Source: an uncultured Bacteroidaceae bacterium (GTDB lineage: Bacteria; Bacteroidota; Bacteroidia; Bacteroidales; Bacteroidaceae). From it: 33,459 nucleotides of DNA. The stretch covers positions 1 to 33,459 of the forward strand of contig CALNGU010000019.1 of the NCBI GenBank assembly GCA_939800445.1, written 5' to 3'. Both the position numbers and the translations under genes were made by a program. This document shows positions 24,910-33,459 of the stretch, one piece after another. Position 1 is the stretch's first letter, and each line of letters starts with the position of its first letter. Below the pieces are notes generated by a model. That model was not told the DNA's origin. It was given only the letters and a program-made list of their open reading frames with translations, and ran no database searches.

Positions 24910-27900
24910 ATGAATATGAATCCAATCAAAATCAATTGCCTGAAAGGTCTTTTCCGAGGAAAGGGTAGCGGTCTGCTATTTGCCGCGATGCTTTTGGGCA
25001 GCCCGGCATTCTCGGGGCAGGTTTCTGCCGAGACTGTGTCAGGCACGACCGAGTTTGCTGTGCAGCAGCAGAACGAAAGGACAATCACAGGTGTGGTCAA
25101 GGACAAGAGCGGCGAGGCGTTGATAGGTGTCAACGTCGTGCTCAAAGGCACTGCGACCGGCACAATCACGGGGCTTGACGGCGACTTCATGTTGCAAGTG
25201 CCGTCGTCGGGCGTGCTCGAAATCTCGTACATAGGCTACAAGACTGTGGAGGTGAAGCTCACGTCGAGCAACACCTATGAAGTCGTCCTGCGCGAGGACA
25301 CCGAGGTGCTGAGCGAGGTGGTCGTGACGGCCATGGGTATCGAGCGCAAGGCATCGTCACTGACCTATGCAACGCAGACGGTGAAGAACACCGAGCTGAC
25401 CCGCGCACGCGATGTCAACTTCGTCAACGCCTTGCAAGGTAAATCGGCAGGTCTGACCATCACGCCCAACTCGTCAGGTGCGGGCGGCGGTGCGTCAAAA
25501 ATCCTGCTGCGTGGACAAAGCTCAATGATTGGTAACAACCAGCCGTTGATAGTCCTCGACGGTGTGCCTTTGGCCAACGGTATGCAGTCGCAGGTCGGCG
25601 CAGGCTCACTTGAGTTCGGCGGCGCACGTGACGGCGGCGATATCCTCTCGACCATCAACCCTGACGACGTGGCGAGCATGACCATCCTGAAGGGGGCGAA
25701 TGCGGCAGCCCTCTATGGTAGCGCGGCCAACAACGGTGTCATCGTCATCACCACGAAAGGCGGCCGCCAAGGCAACCTGCGTGTCGATGTTTCGTCAAAC
25801 AGCACATTCGAGCGCGTCATAATGTTGCCCGAGTTGCAGACGACCTATGGTGGAACAATCAACGGTTACAACGGTGTCTCCTATGACGGCTGGGGACCGG
25901 CTCTCTCGTCGATAACTGCGGATCAGATGTCCCGTTACCCCTATCTCACCAATGATTCGGGCTATGACAAGCTGAAGGATTTCTACGGCACGGGCATGAC
26001 GTTCACCAACAGTGTCGCCCTGAGCGGCGGTACGGAGAAGATGAGCACCTACTTCTCCTATGCAAACACGACGCAACGCGGTGTCTTTGAGCAAAATAAA
26101 TTCAAGAGGCACAACATAATGTTCAAGCAGACCTACAATCTCTTCAACAACAAACTGCACTTGGACTTCTCGCTCAACTACATCAACCAGAGGTTGAACA
26201 ACCGTCCGTCTGTCGGTAAGGCATTCAGCCCCATCTTCGGTATGTACCGTACGCCGGCCAACATCGATATGCGTTACTTCAAGAACAACTATTCGCACAC
26301 CGGTACTCTCGACGACGAGATGGTCAGCAACATCAATGTCGGTAACCGCCACTTGATAAACGAGCCGATCCAGACTTGGGAATGGTATGACCAGTATGTC
26401 AACAACCCGTACTGGATTCTCAATATGCTCAACAACGAGACGATCACAAACCGCTTGCTCTCATCGTTCACTGCCAAGTATGACATCATCGATGGCTTGA
26501 GCGCGCAGGCTCGTCTGAGTGTCGAGCAGAACTTCATCGAGTCGAGCGACAGCAAGTATGCGACGACCAACCGCGACGCACGCATCAAGTCCGGTATCTC
26601 CTATGTGGGCAACAGCTGGAACAGGAACATTTTCTCGGACTACCTGCTCACCTACAACAAACGTTTCCTCGACAAGATTGACTTCAACGTCACGGCCGGT
26701 GCATCGCTCCGCCGCGTGAAGTCAGGAAGCGTCTCGACCTACAACGAGATGGATACGGCTGCAATCTACCCCAACATCTTCCTCCCTCAGAATGACAAGG
26801 CGCGCACCGACAGCAAGTCAGGCACGACGACTCAGACTTGGGACAACAACTGGGAGACTGCAATCTTCGCAACGACGCAAATCGGCTTCTGGGACTACGC
26901 CTACATCGACGCATCGTTCCGTACGGACTGGTCGAAAGCATTCCAGCAGTTTGCTGATGACGGCAAGTACAAGTCGTTCTCCTACTGGTCTCTCGGTGCC
27001 AACGTGCTGCTCAAGGACCTCATCGCCAAGCACAACGACAAGGTGAACAACCTGAAGCTCCGTGCTTCTTATTCTGTCGTGGGTAACTCTATCCCGAATG
27101 TCGTCTATGCCGCACAGACCCTTGACTTCTCGTCGGGCGCGTTGTCGGCAAAGGCAGCTCCGTTCCGCAACCCGAAGCCTGAGACCACCACTTCCTATGA
27201 GGTCGGTTTCGATGGTGCGTTCTTCAACAATGCATTCGACTTCGATGTGACTTTCTACAACACCGTGCTGGACAACCAGGTGATGCAGATCTCGACATCG
27301 TCAGGCCAGAGCCAGTATGTCAACTCTGGTAAGGTGCGCAACCGTGGTATCGAGGTGACAGCCAACTACAACTGGCGCATCAACAACGACTGGTCTTGGT
27401 ACACTGGCGTCACATTCGCCTACAACAAGAATAAGATCCTCGAGACCTACACTCCGGAGGGCAGCAATGTGCCTAACCCGATTGAGCTGGACATCAGCAA
27501 CCGCTTCCGCATTAAATTCGTCGAGGGTGGTTCCTATGGTGACATCTACATGAATGAAATCATGCGTGACGAGAACGGCAATATGCTGGTTGACCAGAAC
27601 GGTAATCCGCGCATGACATCCGACTACAGCAAGAAGGTCGGTAACAACACCGCCAACACGACATTCGGATGGCACAATACTTTCACGTGGAAGAACCTTT
27701 CACTCTATGTCTTGCTTGATGGAAAGATCGGCGGCAAGGTTGTCTCGATGACTGAGGCGGAACTCGATGCCTATGGTTTGTCACAGCGCACTGCTGATGC
27801 CCGCACCAACAACCCGGAGGGTCTCACCGGCATCAACAACGGTAGGATGATCAATGTGCCTTGGCAGAACTATTACACCACTATCGGTACGTCGATGACC

Positions 27901-28152
27901 GAGGACTATGTCTATGACGCGACCAACATCCGCGTGCGTGAAATCTCTTTGGGTTACACCTTCCGCGATCTGTTTGGCCCGTCCAAGAGCTTGAGTGTCT
28001 CAGTCATCGCCCGCAACCTCGGGTTCATCTACAAGAACTCCCCGGTTGACCCCGACATCTCAGTGACCGCAGCCAACGCGTTGAGCGGTATCGATATCTA
28101 CTCGTTGCCGACGACACGCTCATTCGGTATCAACTTGAAAGCAACATTCTAA
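24910..28152 (+). CDS. SusC/RagA-family TonB-linked outer membrane transporter (locus 2)
   Basis: This is the predicted TonB-driven importer of locus 2. From the ATG at 24910 it has 1080 residues. An upstream TTG at 24895 is in frame but lies before a normal signal sequence and is less likely. The signal peptide is long (about 1-40, LLFAAMLLGSPAFSGQVSAE). A carboxypeptidase-regulatory-like domain spans about 57-128 (ITGVVKDKSGEALIGVNVV onward), the TonB-box-like SEVVVTAMGIERK begins near 135, and the plug includes NALQGKSAGLTITPNSSGAGG and ALYGSAANNGVIVITTKGG. The barrel ends in FGINLKATF. It differs in sequence from the locus 1 SusC, so the two are not a recent duplication. The SusD-like partner starts 27 bp after its stop. 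Confidence 0.95.
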   Translation: MNMNPIKINCLKGLFRGKGSGLLFAAMLLGSPAFSGQVSAETVSGTTEFAVQQQNERTITGVVKDKSGEALIGVNVVLKGTATGTITGLDGDFMLQVPSSGVLEISYIGYKTVEVKLTSSNTYEVVLREDTEVLSEVVVTAMGIERKASSLTYATQTVKNTELTRARDVNFVNALQGKSAGLTITPNSSGAGGGASKILLRGQSSMIGNNQPLIVLDGVPLANGMQSQVGAGSLEFGGARDGGDILSTINPDDVASMTILKGANAAALYGSAANNGVIVITTKGGRQGNLRVDVSSNSTFERVIMLPELQTTYGGTINGYNGVSYDGWGPALSSITADQMSRYPYLTNDSGYDKLKDFYGTGMTFTNSVALSGGTEKMSTYFSYANTTQRGVFEQNKFKRHNIMFKQTYNLFNNKLHLDFSLNYINQRLNNRPSVGKAFSPIFGMYRTPANIDMRYFKNNYSHTGTLDDEMVSNINVGNRHLINEPIQTWEWYDQYVNNPYWILNMLNNETITNRLLSSFTAKYDIIDGLSAQARLSVEQNFIESSDSKYATTNRDARIKSGISYVGNSWNRNIFSDYLLTYNKRFLDKIDFNVTAGASLRRVKSGSVSTYNEMDTAAIYPNIFLPQNDKARTDSKSGTTTQTWDNNWETAIFATTQIGFWDYAYIDASFRTDWSKAFQQFADDGKYKSFSYWSLGANVLLKDLIAKHNDKVNNLKLRASYSVVGNSIPNVVYAAQTLDFSSGALSAKAAPFRNPKPETTTSYEVGFDGAFFNNAFDFDVTFYNTVLDNQVMQISTSSGQSQYVNSGKVRNRGIEVTANYNWRINNDWSWYTGVTFAYNKNKILETYTPEGSNVPNPIELDISNRFRIKFVEGGSYGDIYMNEIMRDENGNMLVDQNGNPRMTSDYSKKVGNNTANTTFGWHNTFTWKNLSLYVLLDGKIGGKVVSMTEAELDAYGLSQRTADARTNNPEGLTGINNGRMINVPWQNYYTTIGTSMTEDYVYDATNIRVREISLGYTFRDLFGPSKSLSVSVIARNLGFIYKNSPVDPDISVTAANALSGIDIYSLPTTRSFGINLKATF

Positions 28153-28179
28153 ACCCAGATTTAAATAAGGAAACGAAAT

Positions 28180-29979
28180 ATGAAGAAAAGATCTATATAT
28201 GCAGTAGCCCTCTTCGGCTTGCTTGGTCTCACGGTGGCAGGCTGTGGCGACAAGACGGATGAATATCCATGGCAGGTCGTTGACAAGAGCGAAGGGACAG
28301 GCTCGGGCGAAGACGGTGGTAACTCTGGCGCACCGACGATTGAGACACTGGAGGCTACCCTTATGTCAGGCTTGAGGGAAATCCAGAGCTTTGACAATCA
28401 CAAGTACCAGTACCAGCGCACTAACTCGATTGATGTATTCGCTGGGTACACGACGGTGAGCCAAAACCAATTTACATTCGGTGGCGCATTGCCGAGCACC
28501 TACTCGACGCAGGCTTTGCAGAACTACTACAACGGCATCATGGACAAGACAGTCTTCAACAACATCCACGATGCGTACTTCTATGCCGAGGAGCTTGGCA
28601 AACCTGAATGGAAGGCGTTGGCGATGATTGCCTATGACTTGCTCATGTCGCAGTTCGCGGATTTCTATGGCCCGATGCCATTCGACGACTACCGCAATTT
28701 GAAGGAGAATCCGCCAATCACATACGTGAGCGTGGAGGAGATATACGACCGCTGCTTCACAGAATTGAAGGAGGCTGCCGAAATCCTCAACGAGCGCAAA
28801 CCTTCAGCTGAGGAATTGGCAAAGGTCGAGGGTCGCACAGCAGGCGAACTCGCCAGCGACATCACCAACGGCAACTATTTGATGTGGGTGAAGCTCGCAA
28901 ACTCACTGCGCCTGCGTCTCGCCATGAACATCATCAAGGTTGACCCCGTGCGTGCTCAGCAGGAGGCAGAAGCTGCCATCAACGCGGAAGGCGGTGTCTT
29001 CGATTGCGGTCCTAACGGTGAAGTGACCGACCCGGACTTCGATTATCAATGGTACAACTACCAGTCTGGGGCACAGCACCCGCTTTACTTCATCTGCTGG
29101 CAATGGTATGACTCTCGTCTGAGCGCATCATTCGAGAACATCTGCAAGCGTCTGCGCAGCCCGATGCTCGGCATCCTGTTTGCCAAGAACTATGCTGCGA
29201 TAACCAACAACTCAGGAAACCCGAGCGGTTATTCAGCTAACCAAGACTGGGTGGGCATCCGCCAAGGTAGCGCGATGATCAATAAGTCGAACTTGCAGAG
29301 CGGTTATGGTCCGTTCTCAATGTTCAACCAGGTGAACTACCCCCGCACGTTGATGCACGTCTCTGAGGTGCTCTTCGCCCGTGCAGAAGCTAGATTGCGT
29401 GGTTGGAACGTGGGAGGCACTGCCGAAGAGTGGTATAATAAAGGTATCCGCCGCGCCATGCTCGGTCACGCACAGTACGGCATCACGGAGGCTGACATCA
29501 CGACCTACATGAATCAGACTGACTTTGAGTGGGTGGACTATGTAGACCCCTACAATGAGATAAACAACATCGACGGTCGTGTAGAGATTGGTGTCAAGTG
29601 GAGCGACGATGACAGCGATGAGTTGAAGCTTGAGAAGATCATCACCCAACGTTGGATTGCCATCTTCCCGCAAAGCCCAGAGGCTTGGACTACGTTCCGC
29701 CGCACTGGCTACCCGCGTCTCTTCCCTGTTGATCCAGGCATGAACAACTGGGACGATGACATCAATTGCGAGGTGCAAATCCGTCGTATTCCCTACTATG
29801 ACAAGAGTGCGTCCGCGCAAGCCGACTTGACCAATGCAGCAAACATCCTTGCAGGTGAGTCAAGCGAGGTGGGCAGCACGAACAATTCACCTATGACCCG
29901 CATCTGGTGGGATATTAACACTGATGAGATCGACATGACCACGGAAGAGGGACGTGTCATCCCGCACAACTTTAATTGA
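28180..29979 (+). CDS. SusD-like surface lipoprotein (locus 2)
   Basis: The predicted glycan-capturing partner of the second SusC. The 599-residue protein has a lipoprotein signal (GLTVAGC, Cys22). Sequence such as AMIAYDLLMSQFADFYGPMPFDDY, YDRCFTELKEAAEILNE and NYLMWVKLANSLRLRLAMNI is typical of the divergent SusD-like group (PF12741/PF12771 type) rather than the classic RagB/SusD group seen in locus 1. The C-terminal part has YPRTLMHVSEVLFARAEARLRGW and ITQRWIAIFPQSPEAWTTFRRTGYPRL, also characteristic. It sits 27 bp behind SusC and 23 bp before the Ig-like lipoprotein gene, so it is within one operon. Confidence 0.93.
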   Translation: MKKRSIYAVALFGLLGLTVAGCGDKTDEYPWQVVDKSEGTGSGEDGGNSGAPTIETLEATLMSGLREIQSFDNHKYQYQRTNSIDVFAGYTTVSQNQFTFGGALPSTYSTQALQNYYNGIMDKTVFNNIHDAYFYAEELGKPEWKALAMIAYDLLMSQFADFYGPMPFDDYRNLKENPPITYVSVEEIYDRCFTELKEAAEILNERKPSAEELAKVEGRTAGELASDITNGNYLMWVKLANSLRLRLAMNIIKVDPVRAQQEAEAAINAEGGVFDCGPNGEVTDPDFDYQWYNYQSGAQHPLYFICWQWYDSRLSASFENICKRLRSPMLGILFAKNYAAITNNSGNPSGYSANQDWVGIRQGSAMINKSNLQSGYGPFSMFNQVNYPRTLMHVSEVLFARAEARLRGWNVGGTAEEWYNKGIRRAMLGHAQYGITEADITTYMNQTDFEWVDYVDPYNEINNIDGRVEIGVKWSDDDSDELKLEKIITQRWIAIFPQSPEAWTTFRRTGYPRLFPVDPGMNNWDDDINCEVQIRRIPYYDKSASAQADLTNAANILAGESSEVGSTNNSPMTRIWWDINTDEIDMTTEEGRVIPHNFN

Positions 29980-30002
29980 TGACTAAATAACGTAACAGAG
30001 AT

Positions 30003-31937
30003 ATGAGAAAGATAAGGATAAATTTGATGGCGTGTCTTGCCGTCTTGGCTTGCGTCTCGCTCGGATTCCTGCATTCGTGCAAGGAGGATGACGACAAATT
30101 GTTTGCAGGCGTAAACGGTTCAGAGGTCACGATACTCTTAGGTGAGTCCTATCAGTACAACCTTGAGCTGGTGACGAGCGGCGATGCGTCGGCTGACGGC
30201 ATCACTGCTACATGGAGTTCGGCTGACGCTACCATTGCCTCGGTTGACCAGACGGGTCTTGTGACTGCCAACGAGGTCGGCACAACAATCATCACTGCCA
30301 GCCTGAGCAATGGCCAGCACGTGACTTCTATGGTGACTGTCGAGAAGCCGGAATCCATGATTTTCCAGCTTTGGACTCCTTCTTCGGGTGATACGCTTAT
30401 CACCAACATCGAGGAGGTCTACTACCAGCCCGACGGTCTTCCCACAAAGGTCTATTTGAGCCTTGCTGCTAATACTTTGACTGAAGACAGCGTTACGCTG
30501 AGCGTCGAGGATCCAGATTATGCTCTCTTTGCTGATCCGACTGACCCGACGATTCAGTTCCCTGACACTACGATTGCTGTCAACACTGACACAATCTTCT
30601 TCAACATCAAGCCGGGTCTCCTTGAGGGAGACACCCGAATCAACGTCACCAATGGCACGTTGAGGAGCTATCTCACTGTCCATGTCGGTCCAGTGGTCAA
30701 TCTGAGCTGGGACAGGGTCAATGAAATGCTCACTCAGTCAATGAGTGTCTATTTGCAGGACGGTGAGCAGAAGCTGACAGCTTACGCCACTGTCTACGGC
30801 GGCGCGGATTACTGGCAGCGTGAGGGCTTGTATGAGTATGAAGTAACTCAGAGCGGTTCGGCTACTGCCGCACTCATCGAAGACTTTGACCAGTCGGTCG
30901 AGGGAGAAATCTCATGGACAATCAAGCCGCAGGCTCTTGGCACGACCAAGATGACTGTCCGTTCACGTGGTGAGGTGCTTAACTTCGTCCTCAAGGTTGT
31001 TGACAAGCAGCGCGTCAAAGTCAATGCCTTGACCATCAACTACAATGAGCGTTGCGTGGCTTACGCTGATGCTGATTCTACGTTCACTTCCACTGTTCCG
31101 GCATCGACGGCTACGAGGGCTATCTACTTCGAGGCTTTGACAACTCCGTTGAATGCGGCTGCGACATGGCCTGTCACTTGGTCTTCGTCCAACCCGGATG
31201 TGGCGGCTTGTGCAGAGAGCGGCGATGGCAATTTCAACATTTTGGCTGACGGAACAACGGAAATCACGGCTTACGCGGGTGACCCAGAAACTCCAGAGAA
31301 CTACAGGACTGCAACGTTCACCCTTGTCGTCAAGACTGATGTGACCGGTCTGGCCGTGTCTACGTCTTCACGCTCGACCATCATGCAGGGTGAGGCTGTG
31401 CCTTATGAATTTACGACGACACCCGCAGGATTCAGTCCGGAAGTAGTCTGGGAGACCGACAATGCCGAGATTGCTACATTCGAGGGCAACGTTCTCCATG
31501 CCCATGCTGCTGGTCAGGTGAACATCACAGTCAGGACTGCTGATGGCATGGTTGAGTCTGAGCCATATACCGTGACAATCAATGAGCCGTTTGACTTCAC
31601 CAATTATGACTACACAGGAGGTAACTATATGTATAGCATCACCAACAATGGCAGGTTGTCTTTGATGGCTGAGCGTGTAGGAGAATCAGGCAATGCTTCC
31701 ACGTTGACTGCTGTTATTGACAATGGTGACCTCACGAGTGGCACATACACTATTGGTGAAAACATGAACAATGTCCAGTTTATGTTTGAGAGCAAGCCAG
31801 TGCAAGTCACGAGCGGTACAATTACCGTCACTGACGGAGATAACGCTAAAGAATTCACCATCGACCTCACCATAGGGCTTGAAGGCAATCCTATCACCCT
31901 CACCGGTACGCTCGATGATGCTAACTGCTTGAATTGA
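30003..31937 (+). CDS. Surface lipoprotein with bacterial Ig-like (Big2) domains (locus 2)
   Basis: The 644-residue protein has a lipoprotein signal (GFLHSC, Cys26) followed by KEDDD, which resembles the Bacteroidetes surface-export signal, so it is probably exposed on the cell surface. At least one clear Big2-type domain lies near residues 38-115 (VTILLGESYQYNLEL, WSSADATIASVDQTGLVTANEVGTTIITA). Further similar repeats occur around 370-450 and 455-530 (WSSSNPDVAACAESG, VVWETDNAEIATFEGNVLHAHAAGQVNITV). The last 110 residues form a different beta-rich domain. Such proteins occupy the surface glycan-binding protein (SGBP/SusE-like) slot behind SusD. Glycan binding is inferred from position. No catalytic motif is seen. 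Confidence 0.85.
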   Translation: MRKIRINLMACLAVLACVSLGFLHSCKEDDDKLFAGVNGSEVTILLGESYQYNLELVTSGDASADGITATWSSADATIASVDQTGLVTANEVGTTIITASLSNGQHVTSMVTVEKPESMIFQLWTPSSGDTLITNIEEVYYQPDGLPTKVYLSLAANTLTEDSVTLSVEDPDYALFADPTDPTIQFPDTTIAVNTDTIFFNIKPGLLEGDTRINVTNGTLRSYLTVHVGPVVNLSWDRVNEMLTQSMSVYLQDGEQKLTAYATVYGGADYWQREGLYEYEVTQSGSATAALIEDFDQSVEGEISWTIKPQALGTTKMTVRSRGEVLNFVLKVVDKQRVKVNALTINYNERCVAYADADSTFTSTVPASTATRAIYFEALTTPLNAAATWPVTWSSSNPDVAACAESGDGNFNILADGTTEITAYAGDPETPENYRTATFTLVVKTDVTGLAVSTSSRSTIMQGEAVPYEFTTTPAGFSPEVVWETDNAEIATFEGNVLHAHAAGQVNITVRTADGMVESEPYTVTINEPFDFTNYDYTGGNYMYSITNNGRLSLMAERVGESGNASTLTAVIDNGDLTSGTYTIGENMNNVQFMFESKPVQVTSGTITVTDGDNAKEFTIDLTIGLEGNPITLTGTLDDANCLN

Positions 31938-31979
31938 GTATTTGACAACGTTAAACAATAAACCAAAAACAACTAAAAC

Positions 31980-33459
31980 ATGAGAAAGTCATTATTGTTT
32001 GCGGTGTGTTTGGGACTGGGCATGGCTGCGTATGCCCAGACTCCTTCACATCAGCATTATGTTCTCTACCCTGAGAACGGAGCGAATGACGATTTCGCAT
32101 CCAAGTATTACTCTTGGGAGCCGGGCAAACCTTTGGATGCCCGCTTCTCAGACGATGAGGAGTTCTTCATCTCACGTGTGAAGCAGAAAGACCGTTTCAC
32201 TTACGCGGAAACCCAGGTAGATCCCCAGTTGAACTCCGCAAGGCGTTTCTTGTGGTGGGTTCCAATGGGACAAAGCCAGTGGAACGCTGTGCCGACCTAC
32301 TTCTTCAATTCCGAGGTGTTCAATATGTGGAGCTACATCGACCACTGGGGCAACTGGACAGCACCCGTTTTGCGTGCTCCTGCAGCCTACCTCGACATCT
32401 GCCACAAGAACGGTGTCAGCACGTCTGTCGTTGCGGCTATCGCATGGGCTGCCCGTGTGTCTTGGACTGAGCCAGACCCTCATGGACCTAACATCAAAGC
32501 AATGGTCGATGGTGGTGCGCAGAAGTTGATGAGGTATCTGCGCTACTACGGCATCGATGGTGTCGGCTACAACTCTGAGTTTTCCACATCGAGCGAGATT
32601 GCGACAGCCATGCAAAACCTTTTTGCAGACTGCCACTTGCTCAAGGAGGATTATGAAGTTGATTTCTCAGTGCCTTGGTATTCCTTGACCGGTAACGGCG
32701 GTAGCATGATTGGCGGCGACGAGCTGAGCAGCAGCAATGACGACTGGTTCTGGAATGATTCCAAGAAAGCTCCAGTTTCCAATTACTTCTTCCCCAACTA
32801 CAACTGGTATACTTCTCAGTTGCAGACGAGCCAGACGACGGCCAACAGCAAGTACGATGGTGGTTCTTGGAACGTCTACATGGGTATGGATATGCAGGGA
32901 CGCGACTATGCCAACTGGACTCTGCTTGAGGGCTATGACGTGTCATTCGGTATGTGGGGCGCGCACAACATGAATATGCTGTTCGAGTCACGCGGTGAGC
33001 TCGGTTCATCTGGCTCTACTCCGCAAGAGACTTACCTGACACGTAGTGAGAGGTTCTTCACCGGCGGCACGCAGAACCCGGTCAACCCGCCTGCAATAGC
33101 CAACAACACTTACTACAGTGTTGAGGCAGCCAAGAACTTCCACGGCATCTCGAGCTTCATCACAGCCCGCAGCGTGCTGCAAGGCGACTTGGCGACTGAG
33201 CCGTTTGTTACCTACTTCAACCTCGGTAACGGCTACTTCTTCAACGTCAACGGTGAGACCACTTTCAACAACGAGTGGTACAACGTCGGTATCCAGGACT
33301 ATATGCCGACATGGCGTTGGTGGTGGACCAAGGACTTCATGGGTCGTACGGAGGACGAAGTGCCTGAGACAGGCTTGACGGCAACGTTCACTTGGGACGA
33401 CGCATGGTTTGGCGGTTCATGTATGCGCATCAGCGGTTCGACTGACGGCGAGTACTTGC
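31980..33459 (+). CDS. GH85-like endo-beta-N-acetylglucosaminidase, 3' end beyond window
   Basis: The gene opens at the ATG at 31980 and remains open to the window edge (493 codons), so it is incomplete. A type I signal peptide is present (MRKSLLFAVCLGLGMAAYAQ). RFLWWVPMGQ and FNMWSYIDHWGNWTAPVLRAP, followed by AAYLDICHKNGVSTSVVAAI, match the order of conserved blocks in GH85. The catalytic block GIDGVGYNSEF places N198 and E200 as the Asn/Glu pair of substrate-assisted catalysis. GH85 enzymes cut the chitobiose core of N-glycans and free the oligosaccharide. It follows the Ig-like lipoprotein by 42 bp in the locus 2 operon. Assignment is by motif pattern only. A distant GH18-like role is less likely because the DxxDxDxE motif is absent. 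Confidence 0.75.
   Translation, partial: MRKSLLFAVCLGLGMAAYAQTPSHQHYVLYPENGANDDFASKYYSWEPGKPLDARFSDDEEFFISRVKQKDRFTYAETQVDPQLNSARRFLWWVPMGQSQWNAVPTYFFNSEVFNMWSYIDHWGNWTAPVLRAPAAYLDICHKNGVSTSVVAAIAWAARVSWTEPDPHGPNIKAMVDGGAQKLMRYLRYYGIDGVGYNSEFSTSSEIATAMQNLFADCHLLKEDYEVDFSVPWYSLTGNGGSMIGGDELSSSNDDWFWNDSKKAPVSNYFFPNYNWYTSQLQTSQTTANSKYDGGSWNVYMGMDMQGRDYANWTLLEGYDVSFGMWGAHNMNMLFESRGELGSSGSTPQETYLTRSERFFTGGTQNPVNPPAIANNTYYSVEAAKNFHGISSFITARSVLQGDLATEPFVTYFNLGNGYFFNVNGETTFNNEWYNVGIQDYMPTWRWWWTKDFMGRTEDEVPETGLTATFTWDDAWFGGSCMRISGSTDGEYL

Noticed and set aside
14495-28152. The two loci as a recent tandem duplication
   Set aside because: The two SusC proteins differ throughout, the SusD proteins belong to different subgroups and the accessory genes are unrelated.

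Overview
This window looks like chromosomal DNA of a host-associated Bacteroidales bacterium. The evidence is two SusC/SusD-type outer-membrane uptake pairs, lipoproteins with acidic residues after the lipid cysteine, TAnnTTTG promoter elements ahead of many genes, a serine-type sulfatase, a GH29 fucosidase, a GH85-like endoglycosidase and an ATP-type PEP carboxykinase. The GC-rich housekeeping genes suggest a Muribaculaceae- or Prevotellaceae-like member, but that assignment is inference.

Layout. Positions 1-10.3 kb are mostly housekeeping genes with some glycan genes mixed in. They are aroB (minus strand), a divergent TonB-receptor-like outer-membrane barrel protein with an Arg/Gly/Pro-rich tail, aroK followed 7 bp later by a secreted GH29 alpha-L-fucosidase, then upp, a polysaccharide-deacetylase-like gene and recO on the minus strand. 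From 10.4 to 13.7 kb lie a secreted serine-type sulfatase and pckA. From 14.5 to 24.1 kb is polysaccharide-utilisation-like locus 1: SusC, SusD, an HExxH zinc metallohydrolase lipoprotein, a DUF4302-like lipoprotein and a secreted protein with a C-terminal sorting-like domain. From 24.9 kb to the window end is locus 2: SusC, a SusD-like protein, an Ig-like (Big2) lipoprotein and a GH85-like endo-beta-N-acetylglucosaminidase that is cut by the window edge.

How the genes may work together. Locus 2 would release and import N-glycan oligosaccharides. Locus 1 carries a metallohydrolase instead of a glycosidase and may handle a protein- or peptide-linked substrate. The fucosidase and sulfatase nearby act on typical decorations of host glycoproteins. 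Together they suggest foraging on host glycoproteins, but this is an inference from families and order. No sigma factor, anti-sigma factor or hybrid two-component regulator is visible next to either locus.

The most unusual signal is in the intergenic DNA. Five separate gaps hold short arrays of 3 to 5 units with a period of 21 or 22 bp, each unit built round a small palindrome. Three of the arrays, which are kilobases apart, share the core GCATNNNATG(C/T). A further gap element is a 68-bp repeat with a 21-bp palindrome, present three times. No rRNA, tRNA, CRISPR array or insertion sequence was recognised.
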